Shown here: piece after piece, positions 17,894 to 26,312 of the stretch | How positions within the stretch are numbered: the first letter of the stretch is position 1 | How the letters are laid out: each line of letters starts with the position of its first letter | NCBI RefSeq assembly: GCF_004000765.1 | Contig: NZ_BILW01000001.1 | Location: forward strand, 1-64,000 | DNA length: 64,000 bases | From: Paenibacillus chondroitinus NBRC 15376 | GTDB lineage: Bacteria > Bacillota > Bacilli > Paenibacillales > NBRC-103111 | Direction of reading: 5' to 3' | Translations under genes and position numbers: made by a program | Notes under the pieces: generated by a model | What the model saw: only the letters and a program-made list of their open reading frames with translations | Databases searched by the model: none | Told to the model about the DNA's origin: nothing

Positions 17894-19624
17894 ATGAAGA
17901 GAAAAAAGTGGGTTACGCTCATATTATGGAGTCTTATGACAACAACGTTGGTGTCAGCATGCGGAAGCAATCCAACGGCTACCTCTACCGCCAATCAAGC
18001 GGGCCAGACTCCACCAGCAGCCGAGCAGTCAAGTGCTAGTGATATTAAAGATGGTCTGCTGAAAGCAACGGATCTTTCGAAAAATCCGGATACCTCCAAG
18101 AAACGAATCAACACATTCGTATCGGGGACACTGTCGATGGAAGGTGTTTTCAATCCGTATTTTTCGCAAAACGGCTGGGATGGGAACGTGACGAACGTCA
18201 TTTTCGGTCAATTAGTCGGCAAAGACGGTGCGGGCAAAGCGATTCCCGAGTTGGCTGAGAAATGGGAGATCTCCCAAGATCAATTGACCTATACATTCCG
18301 GCTGCGTCCGGACTTGACATTCAGCGACGGTACGCCGTTAACGGCCGAAGATGTAGCTTTTACGCTGACGCTGCTGCACGATCCCGTTTATGATGGAAAT
18401 ACGGATATTACGCAAGCGAACATTGTGGGTGGCAAAGCCTACAAAGAGGGGAAAGCGTCCTCGGTAGAAGGAATCAAAGTGATTGATCCGCAAACCATTC
18501 AAGTGACGACGGATAAGGTGAGTACGCTGTCGCTGCCCTTGATTGGCGGCAAGGTGCTTTCCAAGGCCTACTACGGCAAGGGTTACAAGCAGGGGAATTT
18601 GGATGAAATTAAAACTTTGCATTCACAGCCTCTAGGTGCTGGACCCTATAAATTTAGCAAATATGTAAAGGGCCAGGAGGTAAGGCTCATAGCGAATCCT
18701 TATTACTTTAACGGCAAGCCGGCTGTGGAAAATTTCATTTTCAAGGTTACCGATGGCAGTACGAATTTTCAATTGTTAAAAGTAGGCGAAACCGATTTTG
18801 ATCGATTCACGGCGAACCGCGATAACTATGAGCAGCTGAAATCGCTCGGATTTGCCAATATCAACATTTTTACGGCAACCTCTTACGTCTATCTCGATTT
18901 CAATTCGAATAAGCCGTACTTTAAAGACAAACGCGTTCGTCAGGCGTTATATTACGGGCTGGATCGGCAAAAGTTCACCGACATTTTGTACCAGGGCTTC
19001 GGGTCCGTAGCCAATGTTCCGGTATCTCCGAGCTCGTGGGCGTATACCAAAGACGTGACCGCTTATCCGTTTGATCCGCAAAAGGCGAAGCAACTGCTTG
19101 ACGAAGCCGGCTGGAAAGTGGGCTCTGACGGTATTCGGGAGAAAGACGGACAAAAACTCGTGCTGCAATATTTGGGCCGCAAAGGCTACAATATCGATGA
19201 TGTGCTCATTCCTCTGGCTAAAGAAAACTTGAAGGATATAGGCATCGGTGTGGAATCGGAGATTTTGGATTTCAACGCGTTGCTGGCCAAGCGGAAGAAA
19301 GGGGACTTCGATCTCACGTCGTTCACAACGACGAATTTATCCGATCCGTATGATGGAGTAAAAAGCTACCATTCGAAATACAACATCAGTGGCTATGCCA
19401 ATCCAAAGGTGGATCAATTGATCGATCAGTCGACGGGCGTTCTGGATACGGGCAAAAGAACGGAGCTTTATCATTCGCTGTACAAAGAGCTGAAGGAGGA
19501 TCCGCCTGTGCTGCTGCTGTCTTATCTGAAAATTTTGTCCGCGCATAACGCACGGGTTAAAGGGGTGGACCTCGATCCGATCAACATATTGGGCAATTCG
19601 ATTCCCTCTTTGAAAATTGAATAG
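17894..19624 (+). CDS. dppA: peptide-type solute-binding lipoprotein, DppA/OppA family
   Basis: A 576-residue family 5 solute-binding lipoprotein. Lipobox LVSAC gives mature Cys23, followed by a Thr/Pro/Ser linker. The fold marks are PELAEKWEIS, YTFRLRPDLTFSDGTPLTAEDV and GAGPYKFSKY. ATG 17894 follows AAAGGAATAG. It sits last in the dpp-like operon and delivers substrate to DppBC. The ligand may be a peptide, but family 5 proteins also bind nickel chelates, glutathione and opines, and the sulfur context makes glutathione or a cysteine conjugate plausible. Confidence 0.92.
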   Translation: MKRKKWVTLILWSLMTTTLVSACGSNPTATSTANQAGQTPPAAEQSSASDIKDGLLKATDLSKNPDTSKKRINTFVSGTLSMEGVFNPYFSQNGWDGNVTNVIFGQLVGKDGAGKAIPELAEKWEISQDQLTYTFRLRPDLTFSDGTPLTAEDVAFTLTLLHDPVYDGNTDITQANIVGGKAYKEGKASSVEGIKVIDPQTIQVTTDKVSTLSLPLIGGKVLSKAYYGKGYKQGNLDEIKTLHSQPLGAGPYKFSKYVKGQEVRLIANPYYFNGKPAVENFIFKVTDGSTNFQLLKVGETDFDRFTANRDNYEQLKSLGFANINIFTATSYVYLDFNSNKPYFKDKRVRQALYYGLDRQKFTDILYQGFGSVANVPVSPSSWAYTKDVTAYPFDPQKAKQLLDEAGWKVGSDGIREKDGQKLVLQYLGRKGYNIDDVLIPLAKENLKDIGIGVESEILDFNALLAKRKKGDFDLTSFTTTNLSDPYDGVKSYHSKYNISGYANPKVDQLIDQSTGVLDTGKRTELYHSLYKELKEDPPVLLLSYLKILSAHNARVKGVDLDPINILGNSIPSLKIE

Positions 19625-19678
19625 CATCCGAGCTTATTCTTGATTGACTATAGGCTTGAAGGGTGATACGCTCAATAA

Positions 19679-19699
19679 CAAAGTAATTTCATGGGAATT
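19679..19699 (+). promoter_or_regulatory. operator-like box upstream of lysR
   Basis: CAAAGTAATTTCATGGGAATT matches box C at 21639 (CCAAGTAATCTCATAGGAATT) at 18 of 21 positions. A plausible weak promoter, TTGACT (19644-19649) with a 17-bp spacer and TACGCT, precedes it, which is the same arrangement as at boxes C and D. It may let sulfur status control the LysR gene. Confidence 0.5.
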
Positions 19700-19723
19700 G
19701 TTGGTGTGTCGATCAGATAACTG

Positions 19724-19771
19724 AAGACATAACATTTGTCGTTTATTCACGGCTGTGTTATGTCTTTTTTT
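19724..19771 (+). terminator. strong terminator between the box and lysR
   Basis: AAGACATAACA (19724-19734) and TGTTATGTCTT (19756-19766) form a perfect 11-bp stem followed by T. It may simply end the dpp-like operon. Because a promoter-like site and the box lie upstream of it, it could also act as an attenuator in the lysR leader, as seen for the leaders at 21674 and 28407. Confidence 0.8.
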
Positions 19772-19792
19772 GTCTAGGGGAGGAGTGTAACG

Positions 19793-20755
19793 ATGGATAG
19801 TCGGAAGCTGCAATACTTCGTAGAGGTTGCTGCATCATGCAGCTTCACGAAGGCGGCGGAGAAGCTGCTGGTGGCTCAGCCTGCCATAAGCAAAGCGATT
19901 CAAAAGCTGGAGGAGGAGCTGCAGCTGAAGCTGTTTGATAGGTCGGACAAAAGTGTTGTGCTGACTTCAGAAGGGAATGTGCTGCTCGCTTACGCTCAGT
20001 CGATTCTAGGCCAATTCGACGAAGCTCGCCGGGAGATGGAGGAGTTACGCAGACTTGAGCGCGGGGAGATTCGGATAGGCCTTCCTTCCATCATCGGGAG
20101 CAGCTCATTTGCTCCATTGTTAAAGGAATTCAAAAAGCTGCATCCCAAGCTCGCTATTACGGTCATCGAGGAAGGGAACGACCATATTCGCCATCTCATT
20201 GCATGTAAAGAGATCGATTTCGGTATCCTGCTTGGTTCGAATGAAGATGCTGAGCTCATGGTCGTTCCGCTGTTGACCGACGAAGCAGTTGCTTGTGTTG
20301 CTGAAGATCATCCGCTTTCCAACAGAAGATCGGTGACGATGGAGAAATTGCTGGAGGAACCGTTGATTTTGTTCAAGGAGGATGAGCTGCAGCTCAACAT
20401 TTTCTTAGAAGCCAGCCAAGAGTCAGGTATCGCACCAAACATTGCTTTTACAACGAATCAGTTCGCTTTGCTCCGCTCTTTAGTCGCCGAAGGAATGGGG
20501 GCAAGCATATTGCTGCGAACGACATCCAGTACGGATGAAGGGCTTCGGACTGTACCGCTCTCTCCACCCGTTCCCGTGCAGCTTGGTATAGGGTATAGGC
20601 GGAATTATCAGCTGCCTCAAGCTTGCGCTGCTTTCATCGATTTTTTACAAAGGAAAATTAATGAACGAAAACACGTGCTGCCGCTGATTCCACGGAGAGA
20701 GGTTTATCCGGCGACAAGTGAACCTTTGACAAGCTTGCGCTTGCCATTCTGTTAG
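19793..20755 (+). CDS. LysR family transcriptional regulator
   Basis: A 320-residue LysR regulator. The N-terminal winged helix-turn-helix (LQYFVEVAASCSFTKAAEKL, AQPAISKAIQKLE) occupies residues 6-65, then a periplasmic-binding-like effector domain from about 90 to 295, and an unusual proline-rich tail (PLIPRREVYPATSEPLTSL). ATG 19793 follows GGGGAGGAGTG. Known LysR relatives beside sulfur genes in Bacillus (YtlI, CysL) control cysteine-related operons; the position between the dpp-like operon and osmC fits a similar local activator, which is inference. Confidence 0.9.
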   Translation: MDSRKLQYFVEVAASCSFTKAAEKLLVAQPAISKAIQKLEEELQLKLFDRSDKSVVLTSEGNVLLAYAQSILGQFDEARREMEELRRLERGEIRIGLPSIIGSSSFAPLLKEFKKLHPKLAITVIEEGNDHIRHLIACKEIDFGILLGSNEDAELMVVPLLTDEAVACVAEDHPLSNRRSVTMEKLLEEPLILFKEDELQLNIFLEASQESGIAPNIAFTTNQFALLRSLVAEGMGASILLRTTSSTDEGLRTVPLSPPVPVQLGIGYRRNYQLPQACAAFIDFLQRKINERKHVLPLIPRREVYPATSEPLTSLRLPFC

Positions 20756-20824
20756 GTTATTGATGGATGAATAATGAGTATTGTTCCAGACCGGAATCCA
20801 CGTGATATATTGTTAATATCAAAT

Positions 20825-20843
20825 CCGATTAAACGGGTAAGAA
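20825..20843 (+). promoter_or_regulatory. operator-like box B, upstream of osmC
   Basis: CCGATTAAAC-GGGTA-AGAA with flanks AAAT and AAGTA, almost the same as box A at 13473. It lies 34 bases before the OsmC start. An inverted repeat GATAT...ATATC lies immediately upstream (about 20803-20820). Confidence 0.6.
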
Positions 20844-20876
20844 AAGTATTTAATTATAAAATGGGAGTGTGTTCAT

Positions 20877-21419
20877 ATGTCAACATTAAACGAGTATCTG
20901 ATTCAGAAAAAAGCGGCAGGTGCTGCTCTGCGTGAGAAAGCGGCGCAAGATCCGAAGCCGAATGTGTTAAAAGCACAAGCCCGCGCAGCCGGTCGCAGCG
21001 GCATACGCGAAATCCGCATTCGCGATTTCCAAATCATTAGCGACAGCCCGGAAAATTTCGCCGGCTATAATCTCGGACCAAGCTCACCGGAGCTACAGCT
21101 TGGCGTCCTTAGCAGCTGCATTACGCATATTGCGCTGATCCAAGCGTCAGAGCGTGGTGTTACGCTCGAATCCCTCGAGGTGGAAGTGACCGGGGAGCAG
21201 CATCCGCTGGCCGGCAAGCCAGGATATGAGGATGTTCCTATTTATCCGCATAATATTCAATATAAGCTCTACATCACCTCTAACGAATCGTCGGAGACGA
21301 TCGCCGCCCTTCATGAAGCTATTGAGCGGGTATGCCCAATTTATAACCTGCTGAAGAACCCGCAGGAGATTCAAGGCGAAGTCGTTCACAAAACGGTTCA
21401 AGTTGTTCAGGAAGCTTAA
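20877..21419 (+). CDS. OsmC family protein
   Basis: A 180-residue OsmC/Ohr-fold protein. Cys81 (SSCITHI, the helix-start cysteine) and Cys153 (RVCPIYNLL) are the expected redox pair that reduces organic hydroperoxides with thiol help, and the region is typical of the YhfA/OsmC branch. It has an extra N-terminal segment of about 40 residues. ATG 20877 follows GGGAGTG. It is a single-gene unit with its own operator-like box and terminator. Some OsmC relatives are tied to sulfur metabolism rather than peroxide defence, and the shared box points that way. Confidence 0.88.
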   Translation: MSTLNEYLIQKKAAGAALREKAAQDPKPNVLKAQARAAGRSGIREIRIRDFQIISDSPENFAGYNLGPSSPELQLGVLSSCITHIALIQASERGVTLESLEVEVTGEQHPLAGKPGYEDVPIYPHNIQYKLYITSNESSETIAALHEAIERVCPIYNLLKNPQEIQGEVVHKTVQVVQEA

Positions 21420-21433
21420 CATAGTTTCATGCT

Positions 21434-21467
21434 TAAGACGCTCGAGGTTTTCCCGAGCGTCTTATTT
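21434..21467 (+). terminator. intrinsic terminator after osmC
   Basis: TAAGACGCTCG and CGAGCGTCTTA form a perfect 11-bp stem with loop AGGTTTTCC side bases, followed by TTTTTG. Confidence 0.92.
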
Positions 21468-21601
21468 TTGCTTCGCTTGAGCCAGGTTGCTCCCAGGCAG
21501 GGAAGTACAGGGCGCTAATTCTGCGATAGAGGCTTTTTTTTGCGCGGAGAGGAACTGTGGGCCGCTATTTGTCCCGTTTATCATGTTGCAAGATTTCTAG
21601 G

Positions 21602-21657
21602 TTGACAGATTTTGTCTCATGATGCTATTATACAAATACCAAGTAATCTCATAGGAA
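21602..21657 (+). promoter_or_regulatory. promoter with operator-like box C
   Basis: TTGACA (21602-21607), an 18-bp spacer ending TGATGC, TATTAT (21626-21631), then seven bases to the box CCAAGTAATC-TCATA-GGAA (21639-21657). The box would lie at the transcription start, a repressor position. The same promoter and box arrangement, with the same 18-bp spacer, occurs at 28337. Confidence 0.8.
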
Positions 21658-21673
21658 TTTAAGAATATCTAAT

Positions 21674-21722
21674 ACTGACCGGAAAACCGGAAGCATGGGT
21701 GCTATATCCATGCTTTTTTTCG
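21674..21722 (+). ncRNA. leader element with CCGG repeat and terminator (copy 1)
   Basis: After the promoter at 21602 comes a block that is repeated at 28407-28455 with 47 of 49 positions identical. It begins ACTG, then the tandem ACCGGA-AA-ACCGGA (21678-21691), and at once the terminator stem AAGCATGG (21691-21698) / CCATGCTT (21708-21715) with an eight-base T tract. No known riboswitch (SAM, T-box, guanidine, cobalamin) could be recognised. It looks like a transcription-attenuation leader for the genes from 21753 on. Confidence 0.65.
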
Positions 21723-21752
21723 TTCAATATTTTGGAGAAAGGAGGAGTGATT

Positions 21753-21974
21753 ATGACCACAAAGCAAGTCAAAATTTCATACAATGAAGTCCCTGTACCC
21801 GTTTATTTGATCGGCACCACACAAAAGCTGATTCCGGCTCTCTTATCTGCATTAAGGTTAAATAAACTTACATTGGCATCCTTTAAGGAGTCTCCTTTGT
21901 ATATTGATTTATATAATTCGGAGGCCATACTGTACGCAAGCGAAGGAAATAAATACAGGATCCCTATTTTCTAA
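21753..21974 (+). CDS. small hypothetical protein at the head of the MetQNI/cystine operon
   Basis: A 73-residue protein (MTTKQVKISYNEVPVPVYLI...) of unknown function. The ATG at 21753 follows AAAGGAGGAGTG, so translation is well supported, and it is the first gene after the attenuator. It has no signal peptide, cysteine or membrane helix. The composition suggests a small alpha/beta fold with a middle leucine-rich helix (LIPALLSALRLNKL) and a C-terminal strand (NKYRIPIF). It could be a small regulator or chaperone of the adjacent transporters, but this is only from position. Confidence 0.7.
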   Translation: MTTKQVKISYNEVPVPVYLIGTTQKLIPALLSALRLNKLTLASFKESPLYIDLYNSEAILYASEGNKYRIPIF

Positions 21975-22044
21975 ACGCAAAAAGTAGAGATTCGACTATA
22001 GCTTTCTGAAACAAATACTAGAGAATACGGGAGTGGGCAAAAGC

Positions 22045-22923
22045 ATGAAAAGATCGCATTTATTATCTATCCTATCTATGATTTTTATTTTGTCGGTAAC
22101 GGGATGCGCAAAACCGTCGGATACGAAACCTGCTGCAAGCCCAGCTGCAACGGCAGCAAGTACTACTGCTGCTCCTTCACCTTCAGCCAGTCCAGCAAAT
22201 GAAAAAGCCAAGTTGAAGGTCGGCATTTCCGCAGGCGTGGAGGAAGAAATTTGGAAGAAGGTTAAAGAAGTAGCTGCGAAGGACAATCTGGAAATCGAAA
22301 TTGTAACGTTCAACGACTACATTCAGCCGAATAAAGTGCTGGCGGATGGCCAATTGGATGCCAATGCTTTCCAGCATGAGCCATATCTTAATCAGTTCAA
22401 GGCAGATAACAAGCTGGATATCGTTAAACTGGCGAATACGTTGAATTTTCCCATAGGGCTTTATTCAAAGAAAATTAAAAACGTTTCTGAGATCAAAGAA
22501 GGCGATGAACTGGGGCTGCCAAATGATCCGTCCAACGGGGCAAGAGCATTAATTTTATTTGAACGGGCAGGCTTGATCAAGCTGAAGGAAGGCGTAGGCG
22601 TCAAAGCTACAGTTCGTGATATCGTAGAAAACCCTAAGAAACTTAAGTTCAAGGAATTGGAAGCTCCTTTTATCCCGAAAGCACTGCCGGATCTTACCGC
22701 AGCAGTCATTAATACGAACTATGCAGTGGATAACGGGTTCGTGCCTACTAAGGATGCCATTTTTATCGAACCTAAAGATTCACCTTGGGTAAACCTGATA
22801 GCTGTGCGCACAGCAGATAAAGATAAACCGGTGTTTCAACGATTAATTAAAGCTTATCATTCGGATGAAGTGAAAAAACTTGTTGAAGACAAGTACGGTA
22901 GCTACATCGTACCTTCTTGGTAA
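22045..22923 (+). CDS. metQ: MetQ/NlpA family methionine-type binding lipoprotein
   Basis: A 292-residue substrate-binding lipoprotein with lipobox SVTGC (Cys21) and an Ala/Ser/Pro linker (about 25-50). The NlpA fold is marked by VGISAGVEEEIWKKV, DGQLDANAFQHEPYL, NFPIGLYSKKI and ELGLPNDPSNGARALIL. ATG 22045 follows GGGAGTGG; GTG 22033 lies within that site. It partners MetN and MetI downstream. In Bacillus these import L- and D-methionine and sulfoxide; the regulon context agrees with sulfur amino acid uptake. Confidence 0.93.
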   Translation: MKRSHLLSILSMIFILSVTGCAKPSDTKPAASPAATAASTTAAPSPSASPANEKAKLKVGISAGVEEEIWKKVKEVAAKDNLEIEIVTFNDYIQPNKVLADGQLDANAFQHEPYLNQFKADNKLDIVKLANTLNFPIGLYSKKIKNVSEIKEGDELGLPNDPSNGARALILFERAGLIKLKEGVGVKATVRDIVENPKKLKFKELEAPFIPKALPDLTAAVINTNYAVDNGFVPTKDAIFIEPKDSPWVNLIAVRTADKDKPVFQRLIKAYHSDEVKKLVEDKYGSYIVPSW

Positions 22924-22944
22924 ATATATGCGGAATGGAAAAAT

Positions 22945-22975
22945 AGAGGTCTCTTTCCAATCGAAAGAGGCCTCT
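22945..22975 (+). terminator. intercistronic hairpin between metQ and metN
   Basis: AGAGGTCTCTTTC, loop CAATC, GAAAGAGGCCTCT: a 13-bp stem with one T-G pair but only TGCTTTG after it. It is more likely an mRNA stabiliser or partial terminator that raises binding-protein output relative to the ATPase and permease. Confidence 0.75.
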
Positions 22976-23000
22976 TGCTTTGCACTTGAACGGAGAGGAG

Positions 23001-24038
23001 ATGTACAGCTTGATCGAGTTGAGGAATGTCAGTAAAACATTTGAACAAAAAGGAGTGCGGGTAGAAGCGGTTAAACAAGCCAACATTCAAATCCATAAAG
23101 GCGAAATATTCGGTGTAATCGGCTACAGTGGGGCTGGCAAAAGCTCGCTCTTGCGCTGTATCAATTATTTGGAAAAGCCGACCTCCGGCAGTATCCAGAT
23201 CAACGGCGTGGAGATGTCGCAATTAAACGAAAATGATCTAAGGATGATGAGAAGAAAGATAGGGATGATCTTTCAGCATTTTAACCTGCTGTCTTCAGGA
23301 ACTGTTTATCAGAACGTAGCCGCACCGCTGCAGTTGGCAAAGGTTCCAAGAAAGATGATCGACGCCAAGGTAAGAGAATTGCTTGAGTTGGTGGGACTAG
23401 AGGACAAAGAAAAATCGTATCCACGCCAGCTTTCGGGAGGGCAGAAACAGCGTGTTGCCATTGCCAGAGCCTTGGCAAACGATCCGGAGATTTTGTTATG
23501 CGATGAGGCTACTTCGGCATTAGATCCTCAAACTACGGAATCTATCTTAGATTTGCTACTGGATATTAACCGTAAATACGAGATAACGATAGTCCTTATC
23601 ACGCATGAGATGCATGTCATCAAGAAAATCTGCGATCGGGTTGCTGTCATGGACAATGGCCGTATTGTCGAACAAGGTTCGGTTATCGATCTGTTTTACT
23701 CCCCCCAAACGAATACCTCGCGTAAGTTTATCCAAGGCGTTTTTGATATGGAAATCCCGGAATTATTATTGTCTAAGTTACGAAACTCTGGGAAAACAAG
23801 CCTCTTGCTCCGTGCTTCATTCATTGGTGAATCTGTCACAGAGCCTGTACTGGCCGACTTAACCGCAAAATACGGTCTACGACCCAGCATTATTTATGGG
23901 AATATTACTCAAATCAAAGAGAGTATTTTTGGAATGCTTGTTTTACATATAACTGGCGATCGCGTAATTATCGAGAATGGCATACGTTTCCTGAAGGAGC
24001 AGAACTTAAAGATTGAGGTGATACAGGATGTTGAATAA
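23001..24038 (+). CDS. metN: methionine-type ABC transporter ATPase, MetN
   Basis: A 345-residue ABC ATPase with Walker A GYSGAGKS, Q-loop IFQHFNLLSS, signature LSGGQKQR, Walker B LLCDEATSALDP, and switch LITHEMHVIK. After about residue 260 comes the C-terminal regulatory (NIL) domain that gives feedback inhibition by internal methionine in the family. GGAGAGGAG precedes ATG 23001 closely; TTG 23010 (IELRNVSKTF) is an equally good start. The 3' end overlaps metI by 11 bases. It energises MetI uptake. Confidence 0.93.
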   Translation: MYSLIELRNVSKTFEQKGVRVEAVKQANIQIHKGEIFGVIGYSGAGKSSLLRCINYLEKPTSGSIQINGVEMSQLNENDLRMMRRKIGMIFQHFNLLSSGTVYQNVAAPLQLAKVPRKMIDAKVRELLELVGLEDKEKSYPRQLSGGQKQRVAIARALANDPEILLCDEATSALDPQTTESILDLLLDINRKYEITIVLITHEMHVIKKICDRVAVMDNGRIVEQGSVIDLFYSPQTNTSRKFIQGVFDMEIPELLLSKLRNSGKTSLLLRASFIGESVTEPVLADLTAKYGLRPSIIYGNITQIKESIFGMLVLHITGDRVIIENGIRFLKEQNLKIEVIQDVE

Positions 24039-24687
24039 ATTAATCGAGGATGCTGATCTCTATGTGAAGTCTCTGAACGAAACAGCTGTCATGGTCGGAT
24101 ATTCAATCGTTTATTCAAGCGTGATTGGACTCTTGTTAGGGGTACTGTTAGTTGTGCTTAGACCAGGCCATCTTTATGCAAATCCAGTTGTCTATCATAT
24201 CTTGAACACGATTATTAATATTATTCGCTCTATACCTTTTATCATTATTATGGTTGCTATTATTCCCTTAACGAAATGGCTTGTTGGTACGACTATCGGT
24301 GTAAAAGGAGCTATTGTGCCTCTTGTTTTTTACACGGCCCCTTATATCTCACGTTTGATGGAAACGGCGCTGTTGGAGGTCGACCACGGTGTCATTGAGG
24401 CTTATCAGGCTATGGGCGCTTCCAAACGGCAGATTATTATCCGAGTCATATTGAGAGAGGCACGGCCAGCTGTGATTCTCGGACTTGCAATTGCTACAAT
24501 TGGGTTGGTTGGGGCATCGGCAATGGCTGGTGTTATGGGGGCCGGAGGTTTAGGGGATGTAGCGATAAGGTTCGGATATCAGCGGTGGGAGCCTGATGTG
24601 ATGTATACCTCTGTGCTTTTGCTTGTTCTGATTGTTCAGATCGTGCAATCCCTAGGAAATTGGATATCGAAGAGTTTGAGGAAGTAA
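24028..24687 (+). CDS. metI: methionine-type ABC transporter permease, MetI
   Basis: A 219-residue permease with five membrane segments and the family motifs NIIRSIPFIIIM, the EAA loop AYQAMGASKRQIIIRVIL and AGVMGAGGLGDVAIRFGYQRW. Length and motifs match MetI. ATG 24028 follows GAGGTGAT inside the metN 3' end. It forms the MetQNI importer with its neighbours. Confidence 0.93.
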   Translation: MLNKLIEDADLYVKSLNETAVMVGYSIVYSSVIGLLLGVLLVVLRPGHLYANPVVYHILNTIINIIRSIPFIIIMVAIIPLTKWLVGTTIGVKGAIVPLVFYTAPYISRLMETALLEVDHGVIEAYQAMGASKRQIIIRVILREARPAVILGLAIATIGLVGASAMAGVMGAGGLGDVAIRFGYQRWEPDVMYTSVLLLVLIVQIVQSLGNWISKSLRK

Positions 24688-24764
24688 ACTTGCGTATGAT
24701 TTGGAGAAATTGGGAAACCTTAGGTGTAGTTAATTCGCGTTTACTTTCTCAAGGAGGACAGAAC

Positions 24765-25628
24765 ATGTCAGTCACAGTCAAGCAATTAATAAAAGGGATC
24801 TCAATTATAAGTGTGATAACTGCAGCGGTTGTTGGTTGCTCCAGTAAATCAGGGAATAATACGCAAGGAACAGCTTCCGCAACACCGAAGAGCACCAATG
24901 CGGCCTCTGAGGATTTGTTGGCATCAATTAAGAAGTCAGGCAAAATCAGAATTGGCTTGATGGGGACGTATGCACCCTACAATTTTCTCAATGATAAACA
25001 TGAAGTGGACGGATTCGATGCCGATGTTGCCAAGGAAGTTGCCAAGCGGATCGGTGTTCAAGCAGAATTCATTACGGGTGAGTTTTCAGGATTAATCGAA
25101 GGGCTGCAAACAAAAAAGTATGACGCCCTTGTCAGCCAAGTTACCATTACGGACGACCGCAAGAAAACGATGGATTTCTCTTCACCCTATATAAAAAACA
25201 GCGTGAGTGTCATCGTTAAAAATGAGAATACCTCTGTGAAGGGGATTGAAGATTTTAAAGGGAAAAAAATCGGGGTTGGTCTTGGAACAAATGATGAGAC
25301 TTATTTACGCAACGAAGTGCTGCCGAAGGTCGGTACCTTTGATATCGTGACCTATAACGATGTGATTACATCGCTTACGGATTTGAATGCGGGGAGAATC
25401 GATGCCACAATCAACAATATTTTTGCCATTCAACCGTTGGTTGAAAAGAACCATTTTCAGATTAAAACTGTAGGTGCTTCAGTAAAAGATGACTTTGCCG
25501 GTATCGCGATTCGTAAAAATAACGCTGAACTCTTAAGCGCGTTGAATAATGCATTGGCCGAAATGAAATCAGACGGAACATTTAAACAAATCTTCCAAAA
25601 ATGGTTCAAAGTCGATCCTAACATCTGA
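24765..25628 (+). CDS. amino-acid-binding lipoprotein, cystine type (TcyJ/TcyK-like)
   Basis: A 287-residue family 3 solute-binding lipoprotein: lipobox AVVGC (Cys25), Ser/Thr linker, then IRIGLMGTYAPYNF, VDGFDADVAKEVAKRIG and LVSQVTITDDRKKTMDFS, typical of polar amino acid and cystine-binding proteins. ATG 24765 has AAGGAGG seven bases before it; the long upstream open frame has no ribosome site. It starts a second importer in the same transcript after metI. The neighbouring permease and ATPase are of the TcyL/TcyN class, so cystine, S-methylcysteine or a related compound is the likely cargo. Confidence 0.9.
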   Translation: MSVTVKQLIKGISIISVITAAVVGCSSKSGNNTQGTASATPKSTNAASEDLLASIKKSGKIRIGLMGTYAPYNFLNDKHEVDGFDADVAKEVAKRIGVQAEFITGEFSGLIEGLQTKKYDALVSQVTITDDRKKTMDFSSPYIKNSVSVIVKNENTSVKGIEDFKGKKIGVGLGTNDETYLRNEVLPKVGTFDIVTYNDVITSLTDLNAGRIDATINNIFAIQPLVEKNHFQIKTVGASVKDDFAGIAIRKNNAELLSALNNALAEMKSDGTFKQIFQKWFKVDPNI

Positions 25629-25654
25629 GCATCAGTGCGTAGGAGGAGGCATGT

Positions 25655-26299
25655 ATGGAGCTTGTTTGGCAAAATCTCGACTTTCTATTGAAGGGTGCGT
25701 ATTACACGCTGTTAATCACCGTGGTGTCGATGTTTTTCGGCTTCATTCTTGCTCTGGTTTTGGCGTTTGCCCGCCTAAAAGGAAACATCGTTGTGAGGAA
25801 TATCGCGATGTTTTATGTTTCTGTTTTTCGGGGAACGCCAATTCTCGTCCAAATTTTCATCATCTACTACGGCTTACCGGATTACGGCATACGTTTGGGT
25901 CCCCTTACAGCCGCTTTTCTTTCACTCAGCCTTAATATTGGCGCTTTTTTATCGGAGACCTTCCGCGGTGCCATTCTATCTGTCAGCAAAGGGCAGACGG
26001 AAGCTGCGATGTCACTAGGTCTTACTCCTTGGCAAACGACTTATAAGGTTGTACTGCCACAGGCCGCGCGCGTAGCGATACCGCCGATGGGCAACACTTT
26101 TATCGGGATGCTCAAGGAAACATCGCTCGTTTCCATTGTTACCGTGACAGAGCTGCTCCGCACAGCTCAGCTTTTGATCGCACAGTATTATATCGCCATG
26201 CCATTTTACATAGCTATTGCTATTATGTACTGGATCATGAGCTTGCTGTTTTCCCATCTGCTGACGAGGATTGAAAAGAATTTATCTAAGGCTTATTGA
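25655..26299 (+). CDS. amino acid ABC transporter permease, TcyL/TcyM type
   Basis: A 214-residue HisM-type permease with about five membrane segments, [21 protein letters not shown] and the EAA loop [24 protein letters not shown] 25655 follows AGGAGGAGG; another ATG at 25651 is out of frame. Only one permease gene is present, so it would act as a homodimer, unlike the two-permease Tcy system of B. subtilis. Confidence 0.92.
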   Translation: MELVWQNLDFLLKGAYYTLLITVVSMFFGFILALVLAFARLKGNIVVRNIAMFYVSVFRGTPILVQIFIIYYGLPDYGIRLGPLTAAFLSLSLNIGAFLSETFRGAILSVSKGQTEAAMSLGLTPWQTTYKVVLPQAARVAIPPMGNTFIGMLKETSLVSIVTVTELLRTAQLLIAQYYIAMPFYIAIAIMYWIMSLLFSHLLTRIEKNLSKAY

Positions 26300-26312
26300 A
26301 GGTGTGAACCGT

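Noticed and set aside
21602..21722. Leader as T-box, SAM (S-box) or guanidine riboswitch
   Set aside because: The T-box AGGGTGG...ACC core, the S-box helices and the guanidine core motifs are all absent, and the leader is too short for a T-box.
21696..21760. Leader peptide beginning M(G/D)A in both CCGG leaders
   Set aside because: Its start codon lies within the terminator stem, without a ribosome site, and the peptide has no Cys or Met cluster beyond one Met; the similarity follows from the conserved RNA block.
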